A DNA stretch of 64,000 nt from Flavobacteriales bacterium. Its GTDB lineage: Bacteria > Bacteroidota > Bacteroidia > Flavobacteriales_F > PHOS-HE28. The notes beneath the pieces are model-generated. The model made no database searches, was not told the origin of the DNA, and saw only the letters and a program-made list of their open reading frames with translations. Positions within the stretch are counted from its first letter, which is position 1; every line of letters starts with the position of its first letter. A program made the position numbers and the translations under genes. Shown piece after piece: positions 1 through 9,110 of this stretch. The stretch is from the NCBI GenBank assembly GCA_016705955.1, contig JADJKO010000002.1, forward strand, positions 186,001-250,000, given 5' to 3'.

Positions 1-1450
1 TGTCCTGCCGATCAGCTTGGATGGCGTTCAGGAAGGCGATTACGCCATGATCTTCGGATTCCCCGGCAACACCCAACGCTACATAAGCAGCTACGCGGTG
101 GAGTACGTGATGAACACTTCCGATCCCATGCGCATCGCCATGCGGACCGCGAGCCTTGGTGTGATCGATGCCGCGATGCTGGGCAGTGATCGCACGCGGC
201 TCCAGTACGCCGACAAGCAAAGCGGGATCAGCAACGCATGGAAGAAATGGATCGGGGAGTTGCGGGGTTTGAAGGAATTGAACACGCTTGAGAGAAAGCG
301 CGAGTACGAGACGGCTTACTCCGCTCGTGCCATGCAGTTGGATTCAGTGCGGTACGCGGCGGCCTTGACGGAACTGGCCAGGCTCTATGTCGAATACACC
401 CCTTACGCCACGGCGCGGGACCTCTTCGTGGAGATGGTCTATTACGGCCCCGAGGTGTTGCGTTTCACCGATGGGTTCAAGGATGTGATCGAGAAACAAC
501 AGGAACTGGTGAAGGAAGGCAAGTTGCAGAGCGCTGTGGGTGATCTGCTTACAAATGCCAAAGCCTACTTCGCGAACTACGATGTGGAAGTGGACAAGCG
601 TGTATTCAAAGCGCTGCTACCGATCTACCGGAAGCATGTCCCTGCCCAACTCGCACCCGCCATCCTCAAGGAGATCGATAGCAAGTACAAGGGTGATGGT
701 GATGCATGGGTCGATGCCCTCTATGCACGAAGTGTCTTTGCCGATCCTGCGAAGCTGGAGAAGGCCTTCAGCAAACCCGGGTCGAAGAGTGTGCGGAAGC
801 TTCTGAACGATCCAGCCTTCAAAGCCTCGCGTAGCTTCTTCACCAACTTCCTGGATCAGGTCCGGCCAACACATGCCCAACTCAGCGACGGCATCGAGAG
901 TGCCATGCGCACCTATGTGGAAGGCATGATGGTGCTCTATCCTGAGAAGACCTACTGGCCGGATGCGAACAGCACTTTGCGCTTGAGCTACGGAAAGGTG
1001 GAAGGAAGCATTCCCCGTGATGCGGTCACGTACACGTACTTCACCACACTGGATGGTGTGATGGAGAAGTACATACCGGGTGATGCGGAGTTCGATGTGC
1101 CGCAACGGTTGATCGACCTGCACAAGGCCAAGGACTATGGGCGGTACGCAATGAACGGAAGCATGCCGGTTTGTTTCACCTCGTCCTTGCACACCACGGG
1201 TGGGAACAGCGGAAGCCCTGTCCTGAACGGTCGTGGGGAGCTCATCGGCCTCAACTTCGATCGGACCTGGGAAAGCACGATGAGCGATATCCAGTTCGAT
1301 CCGAGCAAGTGCAGGAACATCTGCGTCGATGCGCGCTATGTCCTGTTCATCATCGACAAATACGCCGGCGCGACCAACCTGATCGCGGAAATGGACGTGG
1401 TGAAGCAGGAACCTCTTCCCGGAATGATCCAACTCCCGATCCACCGATGA
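1..1450 (+). CDS. S46 family dipeptidyl-peptidase (DPP7/DPP11-like), 5' end cut by window
   Basis: This is the C-terminal part of a serine peptidase of family S46. These periplasmic enzymes clip dipeptides from peptide N-termini for nutrition in Bacteroidota. The reading frame is open from base 2, so the true start lies outside the window. Visible family signatures are the GFPGNTQRY segment near the left end and GNSGSPVLN near the C-terminus, whose second serine is the expected nucleophile, followed by GLNFDRTWES and a conserved CVDARYVLF stretch. The long helical domain typical of S46 lies between them. The stop codon overlaps the start of the next gene (ATGA at 1447-1450), so the two are probably translationally coupled. 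DPP7 and DPP11 specificity cannot be told apart from this fragment. Confidence 0.93.
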   Translation, partial: VLPISLDGVQEGDYAMIFGFPGNTQRYISSYAVEYVMNTSDPMRIAMRTASLGVIDAAMLGSDRTRLQYADKQSGISNAWKKWIGELRGLKELNTLERKREYETAYSARAMQLDSVRYAAALTELARLYVEYTPYATARDLFVEMVYYGPEVLRFTDGFKDVIEKQQELVKEGKLQSAVGDLLTNAKAYFANYDVEVDKRVFKALLPIYRKHVPAQLAPAILKEIDSKYKGDGDAWVDALYARSVFADPAKLEKAFSKPGSKSVRKLLNDPAFKASRSFFTNFLDQVRPTHAQLSDGIESAMRTYVEGMMVLYPEKTYWPDANSTLRLSYGKVEGSIPRDAVTYTYFTTLDGVMEKYIPGDAEFDVPQRLIDLHKAKDYGRYAMNGSMPVCFTSSLHTTGGNSGSPVLNGRGELIGLNFDRTWESTMSDIQFDPSKCRNICVDARYVLFIIDKYAGATNLIAEMDVVKQEPLPGMIQLPIHR

Positions 1451-1737
1451 GCACGAGCTGGACCGAGGAAGGCGGCAAGCTGTGCCGCACCTTTCAATTC
1501 GCGGACTTCAGTGAGGCGTTCGCCTTCATGACCCGCGTAGCCATGATCGCGGAAAAACAGGACCACCACCCGGAGTGGACCAATGTGTACAACAGCGTGA
1601 GCATCCGATCGAGCACGCACGATGCGGGGAACGTGATCACCGAACGTGATCTGAAACTCGCGGACGCGATCGACAAGCTATTACGAGGAAGGAAGGGGGA
1701 AGCGGAAGAGCATATCCCTTCGGTCCCTATGAAATGA
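1447..1737 (+). CDS. Pterin-4a-carbinolamine dehydratase
   Basis: A 96-residue protein of the PCD/DCoH family. It dehydrates 4a-hydroxytetrahydropterin, recycling the pterin cofactor of aromatic amino acid hydroxylases. The family signature is clear: FQFADFSEAFAFM at the start of the fold, then the active-site block EKQDHHPEWTNVYN with the paired histidines, and the downstream TERDLKLADAID. Length matches the family norm of about 95-110. The ATG at 1447 is chosen because it overlaps the preceding stop (ATGA) and gives the normal N-terminus. A longer reading upstream lies inside the peptidase gene and is a shadow. The stop codon sits inside the left arm of the palindromic terminator that follows. 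Confidence 0.95.
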   Translation: MSTSWTEEGGKLCRTFQFADFSEAFAFMTRVAMIAEKQDHHPEWTNVYNSVSIRSSTHDAGNVITERDLKLADAIDKLLRGRKGEAEEHIPSVPMK

Positions 1738-1772
1738 AAGAAGCCCGCTGATCAGCGGGCTTCTTTCATTTC
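1731..1772. terminator. Perfect 42-bp palindrome, bidirectional terminator
   Basis: The two 21-base halves (1731-1751 and 1752-1772) are exact reverse complements. The core AGCCCGCTGATCAGCGGGCT is flanked by GAAATGAAAG on the left and CTTTCATTTC on the right. It lies between the convergent carbinolamine dehydratase and DUF1573 genes, and the A/T-rich outer arms give a T-rich 3' flank on both strands, as expected of a two-way intrinsic terminator. Confidence 0.85.
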
Positions 1773-1783
1773 AATGTGATCCG

Positions 1784-2344
1784 TTACTGACCGATCTGGA
1801 TGGTCTGGTTCTCACCAGCAGCCTTCGCGTCGCCGGTACCTGGCGTCACGAATGCCTTGATCCGCAATTCGGTCTCCTTGGGCTCCGTGTTGGCCACCAC
1901 CTTCACCGTCTTCTGCTGGGCGTTCTCCTGCTTGCCGGGGCTGTATTCCACCTCGATCTGGCCGGTTGCACCTGGCGCGATCGGCGCTTTGGGGTAGCTC
2001 GGCACCGTGCAGCCGCAGCTACCGGTAGCACTTTCAATGATCAAGGGCTCCTTACCGGTATTCGTAAAGACGAATACGTACTTGTTCTTGGTGTCCTGCT
2101 TCACGGTCCCGAAGTCGTGCTCGTATTTCCCGAAGGTCATCGTGGTCTTCGGGGTGTTGTCCACCACCGGGGTCGTGTTGGCCATCGGGTCGAAGCTGCC
2201 GTCCGCAGCAGGGGCAGCGGGTTCAGCGGCCACCACGTTGCTTGTGTTGGCATTGCTGGAGTCCGACTTGAGCTGGCCCCAAGCAATGGCACCGAGTGCC
2301 ACAGCGATCACGGCGAGCAGGGCGATCTGGATCTTGTCTTTCAT
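1784..2344 (-). CDS. DUF1573 domain protein, membrane-anchored or secreted
   Basis: A 186-residue protein. An N-terminal hydrophobic segment (about residues 6-22) is followed by a low-complexity Ser/Asn/Ala linker and one DUF1573 domain. The diagnostic features are FGTVKQDTK, VFVFTNTGKEPLII, the GSCGCTVPSYPK motif and a final PGKQENAQQKTVKV beta-strand region. DUF1573 domains are ASH/MSP-like immunoglobulin folds, very common as exported proteins of Bacteroidota, with no defined biochemical role. The ATG at 2344 is preferred over an upstream ATG because it places the signal or anchor segment at the N-terminus. A -7 box TATTTTCG lies 43 bases upstream. The gene stands alone between convergent and codirectional neighbours. 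Confidence 0.9.
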   Translation of the reverse strand: MKDKIQIALLAVIAVALGAIAWGQLKSDSSNANTSNVVAAEPAAPAADGSFDPMANTTPVVDNTPKTTMTFGKYEHDFGTVKQDTKNKYVFVFTNTGKEPLIIESATGSCGCTVPSYPKAPIAPGATGQIEVEYSPGKQENAQQKTVKVVANTEPKETELRIKAFVTPGTGDAKAAGENQTIQIGQ

Positions 2345-2386
2345 GGATATGGAGGTTGGGTCGTTGCGACGGGATATTCCGGGCGG

Positions 2387-2394
2387 CGAAAATA
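2387..2394 (-). promoter_or_regulatory. Bacteroidota-type -7 box upstream of DUF1573 gene
   Basis: On the minus strand this reads TATTTTCG, close to the TAnnTTTG -7 consensus of Bacteroidota. It lies 43 bases before the DUF1573 start. A TTG triplet sits about 22 bases further upstream, near the spacing expected for a -33 element. Confidence 0.45.
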
Positions 2395-2448
2395 GCAAGA
2401 CCGGCCTTCCATCGAGCAAGTCCTTAACGATCCGTTAGGAAAAAGCGG

Positions 2449-4059
2449 TCAGCGGGTCATCCCCAGCCGCTGGAAGGTGTTGTCCCCCAGGATCTCCAGC
2501 GCCCGCTGGAAGCTCCGATCCACGGGGTTCTCGGCATTGATCACCTGCCAGTAGGCGGCTGTATTCCACAGGTCCCTGGCCACCAAAGCCTTCAACCGGA
2601 TGTTGATGAGCCCTCCCGACCGCTCCATGCCTTCAGGATCAGGCTCTATGCCCTCCTTCATGGCGTACGCCTCCAGGGCGGACACCATCACATCGCCCAC
2701 GACGAATGCGTTCCGGAAATGCTCCACACTGGAGTACCGCTTCAATAATTCATCACGGTGCTCGTCCACGTAGTTCAAGGCGAAGGTGTTGAGGACCCCT
2801 TTGCGGACCAACTGCCCGAAGTACGCGGAACTCTGCGACGTATCGATCGGCACGAAGACATCAGGCATGATCCCGCCACCACCGAAGACCACGCGCTTGT
2901 TCATGGTATAGAACTTCACGGTGTCCTGCGGATGGATACTGTCCGCACTGGTCAACTCTCCGTTGGCCAGTCGTGTCCCTTTTTCCATGCGGTAAGCCTC
3001 AACCCCGTGGTCATAAGATTTCTGGATGCACCTTCCGCTTGGCGTGTAGTACCGGGAGACCGTGAGCCGCACGGCGGACCCGTCGGGCAGCATCACCGGC
3101 CGTTGCACCAATCCCTTTCCGAAACTGCGACGGCCGACGATCACGCCGCGATCCCAATCCTGGATCGCGCCGCTCACGATCTCGCTCGCGCTGGCGCTGC
3201 CTTCATCCACCAGCACCACCAACTTACCTTTCTCGAAGCGGCCTTCCTTGGTGGCGTAGGTGTCCTCACGCGGCGATGTGCGTCCTTCGGTGTACACCAC
3301 CAGTTTCTTCTCGCCGAGGAACTCATCCGCCATGTCGATGGCGGTGCGCAGATAGCCGCCGCCGTTCCCTTGCAGGTCCAGGATCAGGTCCTGCATCCCC
3401 ATGGCCTTCAACTCGTCCATCTTCTCGCGGAATTCCTTCATGGTGGTCGCGCTGAAGCGGCTCACCTTGATGTAGCCGACCGTGGGTGTGGCCATGTACC
3501 CGGCGTCCACGCTGAAGATGGGGATCTTGTCACGTGTGATCACGAATTCCAATGGAGCGGGTTCACCTCTACGGCCCATGGTCACGGTCACCTTCGTGCC
3601 TTTCTTTCCACGAAGGCGCTTCATCACATCGCTGTTCTTGAAGCCCACCCCTGCAGCGTTCTCGGTGTCGATCGTCAGGATGCGGTCGCCGGCGCGGATA
3701 CCCAAACGCTCGGAAGGTCCTCCCGGGATCGCATCCACCACATAGATGGTGTCACGAATGATGTTGAACTGGATCCCGACCCCCTCGAAGTTGCCCTTCA
3801 ATGGTTCGTTCACTTCTTCGAGATCCTCCTTCGGAATGTAGATGGAGTGCGGATCCAATTCCTCCAGGATCCGGACGATCGCCGCGTCCACCAGTTCCTG
3901 CTTGTTCACCTCATCCACATACATCCGATCGATGTGGTACAACAGCGATTCCAACTTCCCCACAGTGGTCGGATCGGCCTGTTGTTGTTGCTGCTGTGCG
4001 CGCAACGGAATGGAAAGTACGACGAGGAAGGCGAGCGCGACCGAACGGAATTGTTTCAT
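2449..4059 (-). CDS. ctpA: S41 family C-terminal processing protease (CtpA/Prc-like)
   Basis: A 536-residue periplasmic serine protease. Residues 1-22 form a signal peptide ending ...IPLRAQ, followed by a Gln-rich run. A PDZ domain covers about residues 85-175 (GVGIQF, IRAGDRIL), and the S41 catalytic domain follows. The Ser/Lys dyad is readable as Ser290 in GSASASE and Lys315 in SFGKG, 25 residues apart as in characterised CtpA enzymes. The NGGG oxyanion region at about 231-235 is intact. The upstream ATG of the longer frame was rejected because only 4059 puts the signal peptide first. The gene follows pbpC with a gap of about 95 bases on the same strand, so the two may be co-transcribed and act on the same envelope compartment. 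Confidence 0.95.
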   Translation of the reverse strand: MKQFRSVALAFLVVLSIPLRAQQQQQQADPTTVGKLESLLYHIDRMYVDEVNKQELVDAAIVRILEELDPHSIYIPKEDLEEVNEPLKGNFEGVGIQFNIIRDTIYVVDAIPGGPSERLGIRAGDRILTIDTENAAGVGFKNSDVMKRLRGKKGTKVTVTMGRRGEPAPLEFVITRDKIPIFSVDAGYMATPTVGYIKVSRFSATTMKEFREKMDELKAMGMQDLILDLQGNGGGYLRTAIDMADEFLGEKKLVVYTEGRTSPREDTYATKEGRFEKGKLVVLVDEGSASASEIVSGAIQDWDRGVIVGRRSFGKGLVQRPVMLPDGSAVRLTVSRYYTPSGRCIQKSYDHGVEAYRMEKGTRLANGELTSADSIHPQDTVKFYTMNKRVVFGGGGIMPDVFVPIDTSQSSAYFGQLVRKGVLNTFALNYVDEHRDELLKRYSSVEHFRNAFVVGDVMVSALEAYAMKEGIEPDPEGMERSGGLINIRLKALVARDLWNTAAYWQVINAENPVDRSFQRALEILGDNTFQRLGMTR

Positions 4060-4154
4060 GAGCTGGATGTGGGCGGGAATGATGGCAATGTAACGTAGGG
4101 GCACGGCTGGCGGTTGCCTGCGGCAGTTAACAACTGTCAAGCCACAACAGCCTT

Positions 4155-6515
4155 TCACCGCTGGTCCCGTGATGAGATGGTCCTGAACCGGACCACCAGA
4201 TGATCCCCGTTCTCATCGGTGAGCGTCAAGGTATGCTCACCATCCGGGGCAACCGAAGCGAGGCGGTGTTCGCGTTGCGTACTGCCGAGGTAATTGCCGT
4301 CCAGGTCCCAGTGTACGGTTGCATCCGTGCGTTGATGTGCGAGTTGGAATACCACGCGACCGAGTTCACCATTCAATTGGACCGGAACGAAGAGTGTGGC
4401 ACCCTGCTCCGGATAGATCATCTGCATCGGGCGCTGTGCGCTCGTTGCACCGTCGGCGTCCAACCACGGAGGAAGTGTTCGATACGCGGGATGCGTCGGC
4501 GCGTAGTAGTACTCCATCGCGGGCGGCAGACTGAACCAACTCACTTGGTGCGAACCGGGTCCGGGAGGAACGCGGTGGCGCGCATCGGTGTCAACCGTGA
4601 TCATGTGGTGATATGGACAGGGAGCTGTGCGTACGGCTTCGTGAATGATCCAGCGCTCATCGGGATGCGCGCAATCAGGCCCGGCGCGGAAACCACTGGC
4701 AGGACACACCGCCATGCGCTCCATCGCGTCGTACGGCGGGTCGAACCCGGCGCCATCCGGAAGGGCACCGAACACTTCGAAGAGGAGCGGGGCGGCTGCG
4801 AGTGTTCCTGTGAGTCCGGGTCTTCCTTCACCACTGGCGTTGCCGGTCCAGACGCCGACGGCGTACCGGTCGGTGAACCCGATCGCCCACGCATCGCGAT
4901 GGCCGTAGCTGGTGCCGGTCTTCCACGCGATCCGTTCGTTCCCGGCGAATCGTTGCCAACCGGATTCGGTCTCCGGCCGGTTCACCCCTTGCATGGCTTG
5001 GATGGTATGGAAGACCGAAGCCGCATTGAGTACAGGCTGTCCTTGCCACGTACGTTCTTCGCGCAGGACCACCGGCGGATGAACAGCACCTTCCACCGAG
5101 GCGGCACTTCCGCTGTACCGGATCGCGATGCGAGCAAGCGATGCGTATGCACCGGTGAGTTCCCAAAGACTGCTTTCACCGCCGCCCACGATCAACGAAA
5201 GCCCGTAGTGATCCGCACCGCGATCCAATCCCACGAGTCCCATTGCAAGGAACATGCGACGCGTACGCTCCACACCGTGCTCCCGCAGCGCTCTCACAGC
5301 GGGCACGTTCAAGGAACGGCTGAGTGCTTGCGATGCGGGCACTGCTCCATCGAAGCGTTCATCATAGTTGCGCGGCGCGAAACCCTCGTAGCTCGTTGGA
5401 AGATCGGCGACGAGTTGGTCGGGCATGCGCTCTCCGCTCTGCAACATGTCCGCGTAGAGGAAGGGTTTCAACAAGCTGCCAGTGCTGCGTTGCGCGCGCA
5501 CCACATCCACCATGCCTGCGTGGTCCGCATCGGCATCCGGCTGGTTCCCCATGTAGGCCAGCACTTCGCCGGTTTCCACATCCATCACCAACACCGCCGC
5601 GTTGTGTACCTCGTTCGCCCGCATCACGGGACCATGTCGAAGGGCCATGTCGTTCACGCGTTCCTGTAACGCGCGATCGATCGTCGTAATCACGCGCTGT
5701 CCGGAGTGCCCTTCCACCAGCATGGTCGTTAGCAAGTGCGGCGCGATGCGAGGTAGCGCATGCGGAAACTCGGGCAAGGGTTCAACGCGCGCCAATGACC
5801 ATTGCAGACTATCCAATGCCTTCACTTCGAGCAATCGATCCAGCAGGCGGTTCCGTTTCGCAAGAAGTGCATCGCGATTGCGACCGGGATGGATGCGCGA
5901 CGGCGCGTTCGGCAACACGGCCAGTGTAGCGCTCTCGCCCCACCCCAAGGACTTCGCATCACGACCGTACCAGCGCCATGCTGCGGCATCCAAGCCGACC
6001 ACGTTCCCTCCGAACGGCGCGTTGGCCGCATACAGCATCAGGATCTCCTCCTTGTCGTAGCGCAGTTCGATCCGCAACGCGATCAGGACCTCCACGAACT
6101 TGTTCCACCATGTGCGGTCGCGATCACCACGCGCCATACGCGCCACTTGCATGGTGATGGTGCTTCCGCCGCTCACGATGCGCCCGGCCTTCCGGTTCTG
6201 CTGCCAGGCGCGCACCAACGATCCTGGTCGCACACCCCAATGATCCCGGAAATGGCGATCCTCGAATTGGATCAAGCACATGGCGAAGCGATCGGGAACA
6301 CTGTCGGTTGACGGCATGCGCCACTGACCATCCTTGGCGACGGTGGCTCCAAGCAACTCGCCGTTGCGATCCAGCAGCACCGTGCTGCGCGGCGTGGTGA
6401 AGAGCGGATCCATCGGCCCCCACTTCGCCCAAACAAGAACCAGGAGCAGCGCGACGATGACCCAGCGCAGCCGACGGATCGACCGCTTGATCCATGACAA
6501 GATGCGCGCGAACAT
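4155..6515 (-). CDS. pbpC: Penicillin-binding protein 1C (bifunctional class A PBP)
   Basis: A 786-residue inner-membrane peptidoglycan synthase, the usual size for PBP1C. A single transmembrane segment spans about residues 17-32. The GT51 glycosyltransferase domain shows the catalytic Glu85 in FEDRHF and the GGSTITMQVARM block at 116-127. The transpeptidase domain has Ser347-L-L-Lys350, then SRSLN (SxN) and KTGTS. A C-terminal BiPBP_C beta domain begins near IYPEQGATLFVPV. The ATG at 6515 gives the short basic cytoplasmic tail expected; longer starts add non-conserved sequence. PBP1C partners in many genomes with the bacterial alpha-2-macroglobulin lipoprotein. That gene is present here but is about 3.9 kb away on the same strand. 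Confidence 0.95.
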   Translation of the reverse strand: MFARILSWIKRSIRRLRWVIVALLLVLVWAKWGPMDPLFTTPRSTVLLDRNGELLGATVAKDGQWRMPSTDSVPDRFAMCLIQFEDRHFRDHWGVRPGSLVRAWQQNRKAGRIVSGGSTITMQVARMARGDRDRTWWNKFVEVLIALRIELRYDKEEILMLYAANAPFGGNVVGLDAAAWRWYGRDAKSLGWGESATLAVLPNAPSRIHPGRNRDALLAKRNRLLDRLLEVKALDSLQWSLARVEPLPEFPHALPRIAPHLLTTMLVEGHSGQRVITTIDRALQERVNDMALRHGPVMRANEVHNAAVLVMDVETGEVLAYMGNQPDADADHAGMVDVVRAQRSTGSLLKPFLYADMLQSGERMPDQLVADLPTSYEGFAPRNYDERFDGAVPASQALSRSLNVPAVRALREHGVERTRRMFLAMGLVGLDRGADHYGLSLIVGGGESSLWELTGAYASLARIAIRYSGSAASVEGAVHPPVVLREERTWQGQPVLNAASVFHTIQAMQGVNRPETESGWQRFAGNERIAWKTGTSYGHRDAWAIGFTDRYAVGVWTGNASGEGRPGLTGTLAAAPLLFEVFGALPDGAGFDPPYDAMERMAVCPASGFRAGPDCAHPDERWIIHEAVRTAPCPYHHMITVDTDARHRVPPGPGSHQVSWFSLPPAMEYYYAPTHPAYRTLPPWLDADGATSAQRPMQMIYPEQGATLFVPVQLNGELGRVVFQLAHQRTDATVHWDLDGNYLGSTQREHRLASVAPDGEHTLTLTDENGDHLVVRFRTISSRDQR

Positions 6516-6625
6516 GTGTGATCCGGATAACGAACGGCGAAGATCGTCTGTTGTGCGCGAGGGGTGAAGAAGGCCTGAATGGGCCACGGACCAGCTCCAC
6601 GGGCGCGATGCACCGGTGAACCGTC

Positions 6626-6633
6626 TATTTTCG
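6626..6633 (+). promoter_or_regulatory. -7 box upstream of secreted protease gene
   Basis: TATTTTCG, identical to the box upstream of the DUF1573 gene, ends 18 bases before the first ATG of the protease gene. No well-placed TTG -33 element is visible. Confidence 0.4.
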
Positions 6634-6651
6634 TGCACCCGTCCCCAGCAC

Positions 6652-8310
6652 ATGATGCGCTTCCTTTCCCTTTCCCTCTTCTTCGTACTCGCCACTCACT
6701 TGCCTGCCCAGGAATTCACCGGAGCGATACCGATGAGTTTGCGCTACGGGCTGGATCCGCACGCGGTGCCCACGTTGGAAGCAAGTCCGTTCGACGCAAC
6801 CGCTGCGGCCATGGACGATGCTGTGCGGGATGCGGCGAACAAACTTCCGCTCTATGCACGCTTCGTTGTTGCTCCAGCGGATCTGGACCATTCAGGCGTG
6901 TGGACCGAACTGCCCGGCGGCGATCGCATCTGGCGTTTGCGCGTCGTGTCACCCGGTGCACATGCCATGGAGTTGTTCTTCTCGGATGTGTACCTGCCTC
7001 CCGGATCGCAAGTGCATGTGTATGATGATGCACGAGAACAAGTGATCGGTGGATCCACTGCCGCGCATGTGCAAGCCGATGGTTCATTCACCACGGACAT
7101 GGTGTATGGTGATGCATGCACCGTGGAATACCATGAACCGGCCGCCGTGCGTGGAGAAGGGAGTTTGCACTTGGAAAAGGTCGCACACGCCTATCGCATG
7201 GTCGCGCAAGTGAAGTCGGGTACCTGTGAGGTGGATGTGAATTGCAGCGAAGGAGCGAACTGGGTGAACGAACGCAATGCGGTCGTGCGGATCCGCGTGG
7301 TCATTCCAAGTGGTGCGGGGTTCTGCACCGGCACGTTGGTGAACAACACCGCTTCCGATTGCAAGGGGTACATCCTCACGGCTTTCCATTGCACGGAGGA
7401 AAGCGTGACCACGAACTACCCGAGCTACCAGTTCCGGTTCCAGTTCCAGCGCACGGTCTGTGGCACAGGCTCCGCAACAGGAAGCGGGCTTACCGGATGC
7501 GCGCGTCGTGCGGGATCACAGGATCAAGGGGGTGCGTTGGGTTCGGATTATTCGCTCATTGAACTCACCTCCGCGATCCCGGGCAGCTACACGCCGTATT
7601 GGGCAGGATGGGATGCGGAAACTGCAGCACCGGTAGGCGGGGTGAGCCTCCATCACCCGGACAGCGACGTGAAGAAGATCAGCACCTTCACCGGAACCGC
7701 CAGCAGCGCCACGTGGGGCGGCACTGCGAATGGATCGCACTGGCGTGTGGTGTGGACAGCGACCGCCAATGGCCACGGTGTGACAGAACCCGGGTCATCC
7801 GGTTCCCCCATCTTCAATTCGGCGAAGAAGCTGGTGGGTACGCTCACCGGCGGCTTGTCGTGTTGCACAACGAATGCGTGTGGGAGCGGCACCAGCCTGA
7901 CCGCACCGGACTACTACGGGAAGATGAGCTACCACTGGGGAGCGAGCAACCCGAACCCCACCTTGGAACAATTGCATTGGTGGCTGGCTCCGGTCGGAAC
8001 CGCGACATCGCAGGAAGGAAGTGTGAACCCGTGCGAACCCATCGGGATCCCCGAATTGACATTGCCTTCGGTGGAAGTGTTTCCCAATCCGACCCGTGAA
8101 AGTGTGACCATCCGGTTGCCTCAGCAGGTGTCGGGTTCCGGATCGGTGGTGATCAGCGATGTCACGGGTCGTGTGGTCCACACGGAACGGATCGGGGGAA
8201 CGCCGGTCCTCGATCTTGATGCGCGCGCTTGGCGGCCGGGCACGTACATGATCACGGTGATCGGCGGCACAACCCCGGTCGCCGCAGCGCGGATCGTGGT
8301 CGTGGACTGA
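6652..8310 (+). CDS. Secreted trypsin-like (lysyl endopeptidase-like) protease with T9SS sorting domain
   Basis: A 552-residue exported protease. A signal peptide ends near ...THLPAQ (residue 20), and a propeptide or accessory domain follows to about residue 190. The Cys-rich chymotrypsin-fold domain carries the triad His246 in LTAFHC, Asp299 in GSDYSLIEL and Ser385 in GSSGSPIF. The paired cysteines and overall layout match lysyl endopeptidase (S1 family, Achromobacter protease I type); the Lys specificity is inferred. The last 80 or so residues are a T9SS type A sorting domain (VFPNPTRES, SDVTGRVV, WRPGTYMI). Two consecutive ATGs (6652, 6655) are possible starts, and longer frames upstream lack a signal peptide. 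It is a plus-strand gene set between pbpC and the alpha-2-macroglobulin gene, whose usual role is protease trapping. Confidence 0.92.
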   Translation: MMRFLSLSLFFVLATHLPAQEFTGAIPMSLRYGLDPHAVPTLEASPFDATAAAMDDAVRDAANKLPLYARFVVAPADLDHSGVWTELPGGDRIWRLRVVSPGAHAMELFFSDVYLPPGSQVHVYDDAREQVIGGSTAAHVQADGSFTTDMVYGDACTVEYHEPAAVRGEGSLHLEKVAHAYRMVAQVKSGTCEVDVNCSEGANWVNERNAVVRIRVVIPSGAGFCTGTLVNNTASDCKGYILTAFHCTEESVTTNYPSYQFRFQFQRTVCGTGSATGSGLTGCARRAGSQDQGGALGSDYSLIELTSAIPGSYTPYWAGWDAETAAPVGGVSLHHPDSDVKKISTFTGTASSATWGGTANGSHWRVVWTATANGHGVTEPGSSGSPIFNSAKKLVGTLTGGLSCCTTNACGSGTSLTAPDYYGKMSYHWGASNPNPTLEQLHWWLAPVGTATSQEGSVNPCEPIGIPELTLPSVEVFPNPTRESVTIRLPQQVSGSGSVVISDVTGRVVHTERIGGTPVLDLDARAWRPGTYMITVIGGTTPVAAARIVVVD

Positions 8311-8437
8311 TCGGGGATCCCGTTCAGCGCAGCATTCCCGGATCACGCAGGCTCATACACTTGGATCGATGGTATGGACGAGCCAGCTCGTGTATTTCCG
8401 GGAACGGAAGGTCCGGAATTGCTCGAACGCATCCACC

Positions 8438-8445
8438 TATCTTCC
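8438..8445 (+). promoter_or_regulatory. Possible -7 box for DUF6134 gene
   Basis: TATCTTCC, 23 bases before the DUF6134 start, with TTG at 8419-8421. The 16-base spacing is shorter than the usual 19-21, so this is a weak call. Confidence 0.3.
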
Positions 8446-8468
8446 CCGCCTGCACGATCCATGGTCGA

Positions 8469-9056
8469 ATGAAGCGCCGCTTGCACGCGTTCCTGTTCTC
8501 ATTCCTCGTGGCGTCCACCGCAAATGCGCAGGATGGCCACTTCGAGATCCTGCGAGGTGATCAGGTTCTGGGGCGCATCCGCGTAGAGCGTGTCATCACC
8601 GGGAACACCGTGTCCTATTCCATGATCTCGGCGTCCACCTTCGACCTGATCTGGAAACGGCACGTGCGCACGACGGTGATCACGCACTACACCGATGGCC
8701 GCGTCACGGGCTGTTGCAGTTCCGTGCGCATGAACAACGCGGTGCGGGATAGCAGTCTTCTGCGTTCCATCGGCGGTCGCGGGTTGTACTTCAAACACCC
8801 GACTTCGGTCCATGCCGATGACCTTCCCGCGAACGAATGGACGACCGCGCGCATGTATTACGAGGAACCAGCTGGGGAGTCGAGCATATTCGTGGAGAGT
8901 GCCTTGGCGGATTGTCCCTTGGTGCATTCCGGAGTAGGGGAGTACAGCCTCACGCTGCCCAACAAGGACCGCAACCACTATATCTACAGGGACGGTGTGC
9001 TGCAGGAGATCCGCGTGGATCGCGGCTTCTTCGTGTTGCTTTTCAGGAGGGTCTGA
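8469..9056 (+). CDS. DUF6134 family exported protein
   Basis: A 195-residue protein with a clear signal peptide (basic KRR, hydrophobic LHAFLFSFLVAST, cleavage after ANA). The mature part is all-beta: GDQVLGRIRVER, SYSMISASTFDLIW, HYTDGRVTGCCSSVRMN and a C-terminal YIYRDGVLQEIRVDRG. This layout is that of DUF6134, a Bacteroidota family of periplasmic proteins resembling DUF3108-type lipid- or polymer-handling beta-barrels, with no assigned function. The ATG at 8469 is taken because the signal peptide starts there; longer in-frame readings run into the intergenic region. It lies 158 bases after the protease gene on the same strand, so a shared role is possible but not shown. Confidence 0.8.
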   Translation: MKRRLHAFLFSFLVASTANAQDGHFEILRGDQVLGRIRVERVITGNTVSYSMISASTFDLIWKRHVRTTVITHYTDGRVTGCCSSVRMNNAVRDSSLLRSIGGRGLYFKHPTSVHADDLPANEWTTARMYYEEPAGESSIFVESALADCPLVHSGVGEYSLTLPNKDRNHYIYRDGVLQEIRVDRGFFVLLFRRV

Positions 9057-9110
9057 AGCGTGCGCATTGCAGATGCTGCATGGTGCATTTGATCCGCCTG
9101 TCGTTGCTGC

